From CBINFS01 sp966250015 (GTDB lineage: Bacteria; Bacteroidota; Rhodothermia; Rhodothermales; DASSAV01): a stretch of DNA of 40,707 bases. The stretch lies in the NCBI GenBank assembly GCA_966250015.1, contig CBINFS010000033.1:1-40707 (forward strand), in the 5' to 3' direction. Under the pieces are notes generated by a model that made no database searches, was not told the DNA's origin, and was given only the letters and a program-made list of their open reading frames with translations. Positions 31,214 through 39,976 of the stretch are shown here, in pieces (position 1 is the stretch's first letter; every line of letters starts with the position of its first letter). The translations under genes were made by a program, and so were the position numbers.

Positions 31214-32560
31214 CTACTCATCCAGGCGAGCGAGATACGTTTGTACCAAAGTGTCGGAAGGGTTGTACTTCAGCACGTTTAACCAGGCCTCCCGGGCCTG
31301 CGGGTAGTCACCCTGCAAGGCGTACACCACGCCAAGATTCAGCCAGGCATCGGCGAACGTCGAATCCTGCCGTACGATGGCCTCGAAGCGACGAGCTGCG
31401 GAAAGGGTGTCGCCCATTACGAGGTGCAGGTTGGCGATGTCGCTCCGAACGCGGAGGTCTTCCGGGACCAGGTAGTTTGCCACGTTCAGACTACGCAGGG
31501 CATCGCCGTACCGCCCGGCGGCAAGATAGTGGTCGGCCAGCGTAATCCAAATCGCTGCATCGTCAGGGTTGTCCAGTACGCTCTCCTCTGCATCGGTGGT
31601 GGCTTGGTCGAGGTCGCGAGCCACTCTCCATCGTTCGAGGACCTGGTCGGCCTCAGCCTGTCTTCCGAGGTTAGTTAAGGCCAGGTTGTAATTGTACAGG
31701 GTATGGACGTCAGCAGGCCGCTCATGGATAGCCGATTCCAGATACGGTAAGGCTTCTGCAAACCTCTTCTCCCTCACGAGGAGCGATCCGTACAGAGCAC
31801 GGTGTTCGGGCGATCGCGGATCGAGCCATACAGCCCGCTGTGACGCCTGCAATGCTTTTGCGAATTCTCCGGTATCGGCGTATAGCTCGGCTAACCAGGT
31901 GTGAACGGTTGCGTTCAGGCTGTCGAGGCCAATCGATCGTTCAAACGCGACACGAGCGCTATCCGTTCGGGCCATTTTCTGATAGGCTCGCCCGGTATAC
32001 ATGTACAGCGCTGGTACGGCTGCCCGATCCCGTTCGCGGTAGAACCGCTTTGCCCTCCTCGACGATTGCTCGATGAGCTGAAGCTCGTCCATATAATATT
32101 GTATCGCCCGCGCATACCGTCCAAGCTTGAACTCGACCTGGCCAACCTGGAAGTACGCGCCCCTGAAGTCCGGGTCGAGCTCGACTGCGCGAAGGAAGGC
32201 GGCCTGTGCGCTGTCGGCGTCATTTACTTCTGATAGAATCAGCCCTCGAAGGTACCAGGCATCCGGAATCTCCGGATCGATCCGGTTCAGGCTGTCCATC
32301 GTCGCCAGCGCCCGGCGGTAATCACCCTCGCCCAGCGCCGCACGTGCAGCATCGAGCGCACTGATGACCTCCGGGGTGAGGTTCGCATTCGAAAAAGGCG
32401 CACCCGGCCGCTCGCTCTCCCCCGGGCTACATGCTCCCAGAATCAGGAGACAGGAAAAAACGCCTATCAGCCCGCAAAGGCTTGTTGCAAGCTCCCGACT
32501 TCCAAGATATCCCCGCCCACGTCCGCTCCCGCTTCTTGGCAACATGCTATTGATCGACAT
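31214..32560 (-). CDS. TPR-repeat lipoprotein
   Basis: 448 residues from the ATG at 32560 (ATG 32545 is possible; the frame continues to 32698 without a signal at its start). A long basic n-region precedes a hydrophobic stretch ending in LILGAC (C44), a lipobox. About ten TPR units follow, e.g. IPDAWYLRGLILSEVNDADSAQAAF and FADAWLNLGVVYALQGDYPQAREAW. It is a paralogue of the 28053-29306 protein, most similar over the C-terminal 200 residues. It leads a three-gene group with the FG-GAP/UnbV gene, and is separated from the TonB receptor gene upstream by a terminator, so a new promoter is likely in 32561-32965. Confidence 0.85.
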   Translation of the reverse strand: MSINSMLPRSGSGRGRGYLGSRELATSLCGLIGVFSCLLILGACSPGESERPGAPFSNANLTPEVISALDAARAALGEGDYRRALATMDSLNRIDPEIPDAWYLRGLILSEVNDADSAQAAFLRAVELDPDFRGAYFQVGQVEFKLGRYARAIQYYMDELQLIEQSSRRAKRFYRERDRAAVPALYMYTGRAYQKMARTDSARVAFERSIGLDSLNATVHTWLAELYADTGEFAKALQASQRAVWLDPRSPEHRALYGSLLVREKRFAEALPYLESAIHERPADVHTLYNYNLALTNLGRQAEADQVLERWRVARDLDQATTDAEESVLDNPDDAAIWITLADHYLAAGRYGDALRSLNVANYLVPEDLRVRSDIANLHLVMGDTLSAARRFEAIVRQDSTFADAWLNLGVVYALQGDYPQAREAWLNVLKYNPSDTLVQTYLARLDE

Positions 32561-32965
32561 GGAATTACGGATCCTGACGGTTGTACCAAAGTGAGCGAAA
32601 AACTTCCGGGCGGCTGTCGGTAACGCTTCCGGAATGCCCCGTATAACCAGAGCGTTTGTTCTCGATCTGTGAGCCCAATCCGTAGAATAACGCTGCATGG
32701 ACTCTGCTTCAATACCATTTTACATACTGCCTGTCCGGCCGGAAGCGTAGCGGTTGCACGTCCAGGTTTCAGCAACGTTTTTCATCCCAGCGTAAGTATC
32801 GCTGTAACAAGTATATGTAGCGAAGATTCGCCCGGCAACTTGGATGGCCGGGAGCACCGGCGGGGCGGCGGGGCGATACGCGAATAGGATATTAAGAATG
32901 AATGATTTCGTTGCCGAAAGGGTGATCGGTCGGCGAGACTTGATTTCGGTAGATCCGCATAACAA
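32561..32965. other. Intergenic leader of the TPR/UnbV/TPR genes
   Basis: 405 bp between the TonB-receptor terminator and the TPR lipoprotein start. No gene supported. The frame of the TPR gene extends about 138 nt into it, but without a signal peptide at its start. It is expected to hold the promoter of the three-gene unit; I could not assign -35/-10 elements with confidence. Confidence 0.45.
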
Positions 32966-33002
32966 CAGAAAAGGCTCCGGCATCTTACCGGAGCCTTTTC
33001 TG
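32966..33002 (-). terminator. Intrinsic terminator of the TonB-dependent receptor gene
   Basis: A perfect 15-bp stem (CAGAAAAGGCTCCGG with its complement) and a 7-nt loop lie 23 nt after the stop at 33026. On the minus strand the 3' arm ends CCTTTTCTG, followed by TTGTT, giving a U-rich tail. It works as a boundary between the receptor and the TPR/UnbV genes. Confidence 0.88.
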
Positions 33003-33025
33003 CTACTCGAATCGGTCGCGATCCT

Positions 33026-36000
33026 TTAGAAGGACAGGCGGAGTCCGAGGTGGAGCGAACGCGGGTTCAGGAAGGTACGGAACGTGCCGTTCGGCATGTC
33101 GATGTACCGTTTCTCCTTGAGCACCGTGTCGACGAACTTCTTGTCGGCCTCCTTGAACGAGCCGCCCTGGTACTGGTAGTACTTGCCGGACTGGCCATCT
33201 TCGCCGGTCCACACGTAGTACAGCGCGCGGGTATTGCCCGTGGCCGGGAGCTCGGTCACGATCTCGATCGGCGTGAACGGCGTTCCAGGTTTCCGGAAGT
33301 CGCCAGGCTGGTCGTTACCGTAGATAATGCGGTACGGATCGCCGGTCTCCAGACCCTTGAACGTATCACGCGGCCAGTGCAGCGACCTCAGGTAGAGCTC
33401 CTGGTCGCGGTCTTCGCCGTACCCGAACGGGTTGGCCGAACGGTACATGTGGCGCAGGTTGAAGACGTTCGTCACGTCGATGAAGAACTGCGCGTCACCG
33501 CCGACAACCTTGAAGTTCTTGGCGAAGCGGAGGTCGAAGTTCCAGTAGTCGCGCCAGCTCGTGTTGTTCGCGATCTCACGTCCCGAGCTGCCACCCAGCA
33601 GGCTCTGGCCGTTGTAGGTGAGGGGCTGACCGTCGCGCCACTCGCCGAGGAGGTTGATCCTCCAGTCGCCCAGGGGCTTGCCACCGAGAACGGTGGGACC
33701 AAAGTTCTCCGGCACGAGGAACTCGATGTTCATGCGGGAGAACGGCTCGGGAATCGGCCGGCTCTGGTAGTGCTCGGTCGTGGTCCGCTCGTGCTCGCGC
33801 TGGCTAACCGGGTTCTCGTAGAACGTACCGAAGCCGAAGTTACCGGACTTGCTGGCGCGGTAGGTGAAGTTCACCCAGCCGCGGATCCAGTCGCCACGGT
33901 TCTTCGAAATCGTGAGCTCGACGCCACGGTGGTCGCTGTAGTTCAGCGGGCGGTCTACGTAGTAGTCGACCTCCTGGTCGATGCTGACGAAGTGCACACC
34001 GCGCGGCTGGAGCTGCAGGTCACGATAGTAACCGGCGAGGCGGACGTGGAACATCTCCGCGAAGCTCTGCTCGTACCCCAGCTCGTAGGCTACCGTACGC
34101 GGCATCGGGTGGTTCGGGTTGCCGATGTTGCGGAGGCGGCCCGTGTTCAGCTTGGCGATGTTGAACATGCTCAGCACGCCGAGCTGGTTACGGAAGTGGC
34201 CGTAGTTGAAGTAGAGCTTGCTCGTCTCAGTGATCGGGAAGCTGACGCCGAGGCGCGGGCTAAGCGTGAGCAGGTGTTCCGTCGGCTCGGTTTCCAGGTT
34301 TTCGTCGAGCGCATCCACACCGCCCATCGAGGCCGAAAATGCCCGCTCCCAGTTGCTATAGGTATACCATTCACCGCCCGCATTGAAGTAGTCCATGCGG
34401 AGGCCGATGTTGGCCACCATGCCCTGGAACTCGAGTTTGGTCTGCCCGTAGAGCGCGCCCTGTACCGGCGAGCGTTCCCAAATCCGGATCGGGTTTGCGT
34501 GGTGCGGGTGAGCCGGGTCAACCTCGCGGAAGTTGATGTCGTAGTTGCTGTAGATGTACTCGACACCGGTCTTGACCTGCATGAACCGGTTGAGCTGGCT
34601 CGTCAGGTCGAAGCGGCCGGACCACTTTGCAACTTTGGAGCTGTCGCGAGCGCTGAACCAGTGGCCACCGTTGCGGAGCTGGACGCCCAGCTTGTCGAAC
34701 GTGTCCCTCCACTCCCATCCGAAGGGCTCTTCCGTCAGCTGGATCGGGCCGATCGTCTTGAGGATCGTGGGGTCTCTCTCCACGTCACCCATGGTGTGGG
34801 TGAGGTAGTCCGTGCCGGTCCGCTGGAGCTGTACCTCGTAGAACGTATTGGCGTTGAGCGTGTGCGTGAAGTGAGCACCAATCATGTTCAGCTTCACGTC
34901 CATCGGGTTGCGGTAGTGCGTCGCAAAGGTCCCTTCGCCATCGCCGATCTGGGTTACGAAATACCAGTTGGCGCCGTCCCACGGGTAGTCGGGCATGTCG
35001 CCGGTAAGCATCTGGTCCGGGCTGGCCGTGTTCTCGTCCATTTCCGTTGGATGGATCGAGTACTGCGTGGCGTACAGGCCGGACAGGTTCAGCTTCATGC
35101 CTGGAGCGATGTCGCTCGTCAGCTTGCCCTGCCAGGTCATCTCCTCGTAGCGGTCCCGAATCATGGGACGGAAGAACATGCTCTGCGTTCTGCGCAATGA
35201 GGTCGTGAAGCGCAGATCGCCGAGGTACTGGCTGATGAAGGGCACGGGGCCGCCAATCGTACCGTCGATTTCGTAGTCCGGATCTTTGATCTCGAAGTCC
35301 TTCCTCACGTACCACGCATAGGCTTCCTGAAGCTGCTGAGGCGTTGCCTCGGTACCTTCGGCCAGCGTATTCCAGCCGACGAACTCGCGGTAGTTGTCCT
35401 GTGCGTAGATGTCCCAGCCGCCGGACGTAGTCCCATCGAACGCCACTGCGGGGTCATAGTACGGGCGCATGAACGGCGAGAACTCGTCGTTCGGGTAAAG
35501 CACCTCGTTGCCGTCGATGTCGTAGCCCGGGAAGGCTTTTTCCTGCGGCGGAGCATACCGGATAATGAAGTCCGCCGAGTACCGGTTGCGGCTGCCCTCC
35601 TTGGTTACGACGTTGATCAGACCCGAGCGGACGTTGCCGTACTCAGCATTGAAGCCGCCCGTTTGTACCTGCACCTCCTCCACGGCGGTGTAGCTGATGC
35701 CGGTGAACGGGTTGTTGCCGCGGCCCGTCGCGAGGTTGAGACCGTCGACGCGGAACGACACCTGGTCGCCACCCGAACCGCGGACCGTGAGGCCGCGCTC
35801 GAAACCGGCCTGCAGGCCGATCACCTCGGCCACGTCAGTGACCGGAAGGTTTTCGATCTCTGCAGCGCTCAAGTTCGCCACGGAAGCGGACACGTCGCGT
35901 TGGACAACAGGCCTGGTCGCCTGGACCACAACTTCATCGAGGCCCACGGTTTCTTCCTGAAGCTCGAAGTTGAGCTCGGTCGTCAGGTCGATGTTGACGC

Positions 36001-36268
36001 GCACGCCCGTCGCCAGCTCCGGCGTATAGCCGATGAAGGAGGCGCGAACGTCGTACTCGCCCGGTCGTACGTTCAGAATGTTGTAGTAGCCGTCGATGTC
36101 GGTCGTCGCACCCTGCGTGGTCCCATCAATGACGACGTTCACGCCCGGCAGCGGATCCCCTGTGGCACCATCGACTACCCTACCTGCGATCTTACCGGTC
36201 TGGGCGAAGGCGAGCGACGCCGGCAGCACCAGAAGGGCAAGCGTGCACAGTAGCTTTGCCAGTCGCAT
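33026..36268 (-). CDS. TonB-dependent outer-membrane receptor with carboxypeptidase-regulatory-like N-terminus
   Basis: 1080 residues. The start at 36268 is fixed by GGAGG 8 nt upstream. Signal peptide 1-22 (LALLVLPASLAFA), then a carboxypeptidase-regulatory-like beta-sandwich (about 26-105: GKIAGRVVDGATGDPLPGVNVVIDG, YYNILNVRPGEYDVRASFIGY). DEVVVQATRP (about 113-122) is followed by the plug domain (SVANLSAAEIENLPVTDVAEVIGLQAG, LTVRGSGGDQVSFRVDG, VEEVQVQTGGFNAEYGNVRSGLINVVTK), then a long barrel ending in the typical aromatic SLHLGLRLSF. It would import a large or scarce nutrient, energised by TonB-ExbBD. The architecture resembles SusC but no SusD-type lipoprotein follows; the next genes encode TPR and UnbV proteins, the previous ones a PorV-like barrel and a T9SS-like protein. 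Confidence 0.96.
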   Translation of the reverse strand: MRLAKLLCTLALLVLPASLAFAQTGKIAGRVVDGATGDPLPGVNVVIDGTTQGATTDIDGYYNILNVRPGEYDVRASFIGYTPELATGVRVNIDLTTELNFELQEETVGLDEVVVQATRPVVQRDVSASVANLSAAEIENLPVTDVAEVIGLQAGFERGLTVRGSGGDQVSFRVDGLNLATGRGNNPFTGISYTAVEEVQVQTGGFNAEYGNVRSGLINVVTKEGSRNRYSADFIIRYAPPQEKAFPGYDIDGNEVLYPNDEFSPFMRPYYDPAVAFDGTTSGGWDIYAQDNYREFVGWNTLAEGTEATPQQLQEAYAWYVRKDFEIKDPDYEIDGTIGGPVPFISQYLGDLRFTTSLRRTQSMFFRPMIRDRYEEMTWQGKLTSDIAPGMKLNLSGLYATQYSIHPTEMDENTASPDQMLTGDMPDYPWDGANWYFVTQIGDGEGTFATHYRNPMDVKLNMIGAHFTHTLNANTFYEVQLQRTGTDYLTHTMGDVERDPTILKTIGPIQLTEEPFGWEWRDTFDKLGVQLRNGGHWFSARDSSKVAKWSGRFDLTSQLNRFMQVKTGVEYIYSNYDINFREVDPAHPHHANPIRIWERSPVQGALYGQTKLEFQGMVANIGLRMDYFNAGGEWYTYSNWERAFSASMGGVDALDENLETEPTEHLLTLSPRLGVSFPITETSKLYFNYGHFRNQLGVLSMFNIAKLNTGRLRNIGNPNHPMPRTVAYELGYEQSFAEMFHVRLAGYYRDLQLQPRGVHFVSIDQEVDYYVDRPLNYSDHRGVELTISKNRGDWIRGWVNFTYRASKSGNFGFGTFYENPVSQREHERTTTEHYQSRPIPEPFSRMNIEFLVPENFGPTVLGGKPLGDWRINLLGEWRDGQPLTYNGQSLLGGSSGREIANNTSWRDYWNFDLRFAKNFKVVGGDAQFFIDVTNVFNLRHMYRSANPFGYGEDRDQELYLRSLHWPRDTFKGLETGDPYRIIYGNDQPGDFRKPGTPFTPIEIVTELPATGNTRALYYVWTGEDGQSGKYYQYQGGSFKEADKKFVDTVLKEKRYIDMPNGTFRTFLNPRSLHLGLRLSF

Positions 36269-36276
36269 ATGATAAA

Positions 36277-36281
36277 CCTCC
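36277..36281 (-). promoter_or_regulatory. Shine-Dalgarno that decides the TonB-receptor start
   Basis: GGAGG on the minus strand lies 8 nt before the ATG at 36268. It overlaps the codons just after the alternative ATG at 36283, which rules that start out. Confidence 0.85.
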
Positions 36282-36312
36282 ATTCTGGTTAACTTTCAAT
36301 TGGTCTATGTTT

Positions 36313-36328
36313 TCACCCGTCCGGGTGA
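36313..36328 (-). promoter_or_regulatory. Short leader hairpin upstream of the TonB-receptor gene
   Basis: TCACCC and GGGTGA pair around a 4-nt loop, followed on the minus strand by AAAACATAG, 45 nt before the receptor start. It is a small, stable 5' untranslated-region hairpin that does not resemble any riboswitch I recognise. Confidence 0.4.
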
Positions 36329-36470
36329 GCCACAGCTTTGATTCTCTTTTGTTTTCCCGGTCGCCCCCGGCGTCTTTTCGACTCCGGAAGCACTGCCCGG
36401 AAGAACCAAACGGTGACACTATGTCAGGAGAGGCAACCTTGCTGACCCGTCTTTTGCTTGAGAAGTCGGT

Positions 36471-36502
36471 CGGGTGGTCCCGTCTTCGCCCGAGACCACC
36501 CG
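36471..36502 (-). terminator. Hairpin after the PorV-like gene
   Basis: A 9-bp stem (CGGGTGGTC with GACCACCCG) with a 14-nt loop lies about 48 nt after the PorV-like stop at 36550. No U-tract follows, so termination is uncertain; the long 281-bp gap to the receptor start is consistent with a transcription boundary. Confidence 0.5.
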
Positions 36503-36549
36503 GCCCGTTCTATGAAGCGTAGTATAGGGTCATCGAGGTTTGCCCAGGT

Positions 36550-37596
36550 TCAGAAGGAAATCCGCAAAGCCATGCGGTGAACGGCGTCAAAATCACCGAA
36601 CGTCGTGTACGCGTAGTCCGCGCCGAACCCAAACCCACCGAAGCTCTGCTGGAGGCCGGCGCCGAGGCTCACACCCTGCTCGTCGGTCGGCATCGAGTAG
36701 CCGGCACGGAGCGAGAGCGTGTTCATGATCGTGTATTCGGCGCCAATCCGCAGGTTCTCGTCAAAGTCTCTCGGACGTTCGGCATCGATACCGACCTTGA
36801 GCGAATGGGTGTTCGGATTCAGACTCGTCAGGTCAACCAGGTCCATCGCGACACCGATCCGGAAGGTCAACGGCAGCTCGAAGTTCTCCTCGACGTACTG
36901 CAGCTCCCTCGAGAAGTTACGTACGTCCATGGCGAAGACGAGGCTGCGGAAACCGGTCCGGTACAGCACGCCGAAGTCGACGGCCACGGTGTTCATCGAG
37001 AGGTCATCCATCGTGTAATCGCCCACCGTACCCGACTTGATGGCCTGGTCCAGGTCCTGGTTCGCGTAGCGGATGTGGCCGCCAACCGAGAAGCGGTCGG
37101 TCAGCGCCCGGGCGTACCCGAAGCCGAGAGCGAAGGCCGTCGGGCTGGGATCGGCGAGGCCGATATCCTTGAACTCGAGGTAGCCTTGCTCGTTGCCGTC
37201 GGTACGGACGGTACCGATGAACGTGCCGTAGTCAACCGCGACGAACGACACACCGAACACGCCGTAGAGGCCGCCCATGGGGGCAAACGATGCGGCGATG
37301 CTGTTGTAGTCGATTTCGGCGATGAACTGCGTCTGCGAGGCAGCGAGGGTGAACGTACTCGGCTGGTACGCCATAGCTGCCGGGTTGTAGAACATCGACG
37401 TGGCGGAACCCACATCAAATGCGGTGACGGCGTCTCCGAGAGCGGCCGCCCTCGGATCGGTCGAGACGGTCAGGAACTTGAAACCGGTCTGAGCGCGCTT
37501 GTCGGTCTCCGTAGTCCCGATTTCATTGTCCTGTCCTCGCGCAGGCGGAACGAGGAGAGCCACCGCAAAGATCAAGATCAGAGAAATTCGTTTCAT
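36550..37596 (-). CDS. PorV/PorQ-family outer-membrane barrel protein
   Basis: 348 residues from the ATG at 37596 (ATG 37608 is an alternative). The signal peptide is KRISLILIFAVALLVPPARG. Family motifs: FLTVSTDPRAAALGDAVTAF near residue 40 and ATSMFYNPAAMAY near 65, followed by alternating beta strands and the C-terminal LRISF typical of an outer-membrane barrel. In T9SS, PorV carries substrates with a conserved C-terminal domain from the translocon to the attachment complex. Here the gene directly follows a gene for a protein with such a C-terminal domain and precedes a TonB receptor, so a dedicated PorV-like partner is inferred; a FadL-like transport role is the alternative. Confidence 0.88.
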   Translation of the reverse strand: MKRISLILIFAVALLVPPARGQDNEIGTTETDKRAQTGFKFLTVSTDPRAAALGDAVTAFDVGSATSMFYNPAAMAYQPSTFTLAASQTQFIAEIDYNSIAASFAPMGGLYGVFGVSFVAVDYGTFIGTVRTDGNEQGYLEFKDIGLADPSPTAFALGFGYARALTDRFSVGGHIRYANQDLDQAIKSGTVGDYTMDDLSMNTVAVDFGVLYRTGFRSLVFAMDVRNFSRELQYVEENFELPLTFRIGVAMDLVDLTSLNPNTHSLKVGIDAERPRDFDENLRIGAEYTIMNTLSLRAGYSMPTDEQGVSLGAGLQQSFGGFGFGADYAYTTFGDFDAVHRMALRISF

Positions 37597-37650
37597 CAAA
37601 TGCACCATTCGGATTATTTCTCGAGAAAAGGTCTCTCCGAGTTTCGGAAG

Positions 37651-37690
37651 GCGGGCAGGCCGGTTGGGAGCGCCCGACAGGCCTGCCCGC
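37651..37690 (-). terminator. Long GC-rich hairpin between the T9SS-like and PorV-like genes
   Basis: GCGGGCAGGCC (37651-37661) pairs perfectly with GGCCTGCCCGC (37680-37690), loop 18 nt. The T-run (CCCTTTTTT) follows it on the plus strand, so as an intrinsic terminator it reads best against the genes; on the minus strand it lies 12 nt after a stop codon and could act as a weak terminator or stabiliser. Confidence 0.6.
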
Positions 37691-37702
37691 ACCCTTTTTT
37701 CG

Positions 37703-39976
37703 TTAACGGATGACGATGAATTTCAGGATGACCTGTTCGCCCGTCTCGTCGTCGGTCACCACCGCCAGGTAGATGCCACTGACGACAAGCTGTCGGGAGT
37801 ACGTGGTCAGATCCCAGAACTGGTCACCACTGCCATCGGTGTGTTCGAGCGTTTTAATCAGCTCACCGATCTCGGAGTAGATCTTGATCGTGGCCTTGGC
37901 CGGGAGGCCGTAGAACGCGATCCTGTCCTGGACGTCAAAGCGGACATCGGAGATTGAACCCAGGTAGTAGGGGTTCGGCACGATGCGGACGTCCGAGAGG
38001 CTCGAACCCGGAGCGCGGCGCAGGAAGGCCGGCTCGAAGGTCTGCGCGTAGTACCGGTTGCTCTTCAGGACTGCGCCCTGCGGTATCGGCCCCCAGGCGT
38101 TGGTCTTTTCGCCGACGGCCTGGATGTAGTAGAAGTACGACTGTCCGCGCTCGACCTGCGAGTCGATGTAGGACGTTTCGTTTGGCCCGAGCGAAGCGAT
38201 AAGCTGGTACACCGTGCTGCTGTCGACTACGGCGAGGCCGTCGTCTCCGACGCGCAATGCGAGCGGGATGCCCCAGTAGTTCTTCTGTGCGCGGTAGATC
38301 TCCCATCCCGTACGCGGCGGTCCACCGGCGGGATGCGGCTGCCACGTCAGCTCGATCTTGTCCGAACCGGACGTCACCCGGAACTCGATCGGAGGCAGGG
38401 GTTCTTTCGGATGGTTGAAGCCGCTATCCCATACGAGCTTCGCCGCTTCAAACACCTTCAGGAGCGAGTCGCGAACGGAGAGGCCCCACTGGTTCTTCGT
38501 CATCGCCTCGTCACCCGTAAAGATGTTGTCCCAGTTCCAGCCCTGGACGTCGGTGATGACGCCGTCGCCGTTTGCGTCGTATTCGATGATCAGGTCGTCG
38601 TCGTACCCGGCGAGCTTCCAGGTACGGCCGATCACGTACGCTGCGTGGTCGTCCAGCGAGCCGACGCCGTAGGCCACGACGATGCGTACCTGCTCACCCG
38701 GGCCCATGTCGTACGGACCGTAGGCATTCATGTAGCCCCAGCCGCCGCCACGGCCCAGCGAGGGTAGACCGGTCTGTTTGTCGAACTGTCCGTCGGGCTG
38801 CACGCGCCATGCGTGTGTCGGCGTGGTGCGCGGGTCGCTGTCGTCAGGCGCGACAGAGCCGGCCTCGGTAGCGCCGGAGCCGCGTTCCATGACACCGCGT
38901 TCAATGGCCATTTTGGCTTCGTTATTGTGCGAGCTACCCGTCGTTATCTCTGACCAGTCGGACTCGATGTAGGTCATCGTGCGGGGCTGAGCCGGGTCGT
39001 CGGGGGCGGTGGCATCCGGTGCGTGGGCGTGCGCATCGGCGTGCAGAACCACTTCGCCGTACATGCCGCCGGCAAGACGGCCGAGGGAGTCTCCGTAAAT
39101 ACCACCGTGCCAGCTTTCAGCCGGGTTCCTGGTGATCGGGTTGCCAATCACGCTGAATTCGTTGTTGTGGGACTCACCCATCCAGGAGATGTTGGCGCGG
39201 ATGTCGAGGCCGAAGTCGTGCTCGCCGTCGCCGATGACGTCGTTCATGGTCATCTCGCCCCAGGCGTTGCCGTCCTTGCTACGAGCCCAGGAGCCACTTG
39301 GGGCGTTGACCTTCGGACGTTCCATAAGGGCGAAGTAAACGTCCTCGAGGGTCTGCCCTTCGAGCTCGATCTCGTCGTCGTCGTCGATGTTACCCGTATT
39401 CGTGAAGATGTACTCGACGATGTGGAAGTTGTCGAGGTACGGGTTGCTCACCATCTGGGCACGCCGTTCCACCTGAACGCCGATCGATGTGTTCATCACG
39501 GCGTTCACCATACGGTCCGCCCCGAGGTTAGGATCTACGACGTCCACCTGCGAAGGTCGCTGGAAGGTCAACGCACCGTCCACGTAAACCGCAGGGGGAT
39601 CGAAGCGTGCGATGAGCTGGAATTGGGTCGAGAAAAACTCGCCAAGGCCGAGGTCACGCGGTCCGATGTGAGAGGTGCGGATGTCCCACCTTTTCCCGGT
39701 TTCGTCCGTAAAGTTTTTGGCGCTGACCCAGAGGCCTTTCCAGTGAGAATATGTGGTTTGAGGAATGATGCCCGGGAAGAACATCTGGGAGTCTCCCGTG
39801 GGGAGGTTTTCCGGCTCGGCACCACCCGAGAGGTATGGGTGATGGAGCCGGCCGACCGCCAGCCATTTGGCCGACCACTGGGCCTGGGCGTTTTGCGCCC
39901 AGCCTACCAGCAGCAGAAGTGCCGCAGTCGCCGCGATCTTTGGTAATAGTTCTCGGTAGTAGTACTTACGCTTCAT
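37703..39976 (-). CDS. Secreted surface protein with FN3-like and T9SS-type C-terminal domains
   Basis: 757 residues with a signal peptide ending near QNAQA (about residue 32). The N-terminal 500 residues match no enzyme family I recognise; they contain a His/Ala/Asp run (VLHADAHAHAPDATAPDD) and a calcium-loop-like DANGDGVI. About 545-650 looks like a fibronectin type III domain (EFRVTSGSDKIELTWQP, YFYYIQAV). About 675-757 resembles a T9SS sorting or FlgD-like Ig domain: RIVPNPYYLGS, KATIKIYSEIGELIKTLEH, FWDLTT and SGIYLAVVTDDETGEQVILKFIVIR. Secretion through T9SS and surface attachment are inferred. It is the first gene of the outer-membrane module, 106 nt before the PorV-like gene. No Shine-Dalgarno. 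Confidence 0.82.
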   Translation of the reverse strand: MKRKYYYRELLPKIAATAALLLLVGWAQNAQAQWSAKWLAVGRLHHPYLSGGAEPENLPTGDSQMFFPGIIPQTTYSHWKGLWVSAKNFTDETGKRWDIRTSHIGPRDLGLGEFFSTQFQLIARFDPPAVYVDGALTFQRPSQVDVVDPNLGADRMVNAVMNTSIGVQVERRAQMVSNPYLDNFHIVEYIFTNTGNIDDDDEIELEGQTLEDVYFALMERPKVNAPSGSWARSKDGNAWGEMTMNDVIGDGEHDFGLDIRANISWMGESHNNEFSVIGNPITRNPAESWHGGIYGDSLGRLAGGMYGEVVLHADAHAHAPDATAPDDPAQPRTMTYIESDWSEITTGSSHNNEAKMAIERGVMERGSGATEAGSVAPDDSDPRTTPTHAWRVQPDGQFDKQTGLPSLGRGGGWGYMNAYGPYDMGPGEQVRIVVAYGVGSLDDHAAYVIGRTWKLAGYDDDLIIEYDANGDGVITDVQGWNWDNIFTGDEAMTKNQWGLSVRDSLLKVFEAAKLVWDSGFNHPKEPLPPIEFRVTSGSDKIELTWQPHPAGGPPRTGWEIYRAQKNYWGIPLALRVGDDGLAVVDSSTVYQLIASLGPNETSYIDSQVERGQSYFYYIQAVGEKTNAWGPIPQGAVLKSNRYYAQTFEPAFLRRAPGSSLSDVRIVPNPYYLGSISDVRFDVQDRIAFYGLPAKATIKIYSEIGELIKTLEHTDGSGDQFWDLTTYSRQLVVSGIYLAVVTDDETGEQVILKFIVIR

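Noticed and set aside
33050..35200. Long plus-strand open frame of 716 codons
   Set aside because: It is antisense to the TonB-receptor gene, has a valine/arginine/glutamate-biased composition typical of GC-rich shadow frames, and matches no family.
33026..36268. Classical SusC/SusD polysaccharide utilisation locus
   Set aside because: The receptor is SusC-like, but no SusD-type lipoprotein and no glycoside hydrolase, lyase or sulfatase lies in the window.
36313..36328. Cobalamin or other known riboswitch in the TonB-receptor leader
   Set aside because: Only a 6-bp hairpin is present; the conserved boxes of cobalamin, thiamine or c-di-GMP riboswitches are absent.
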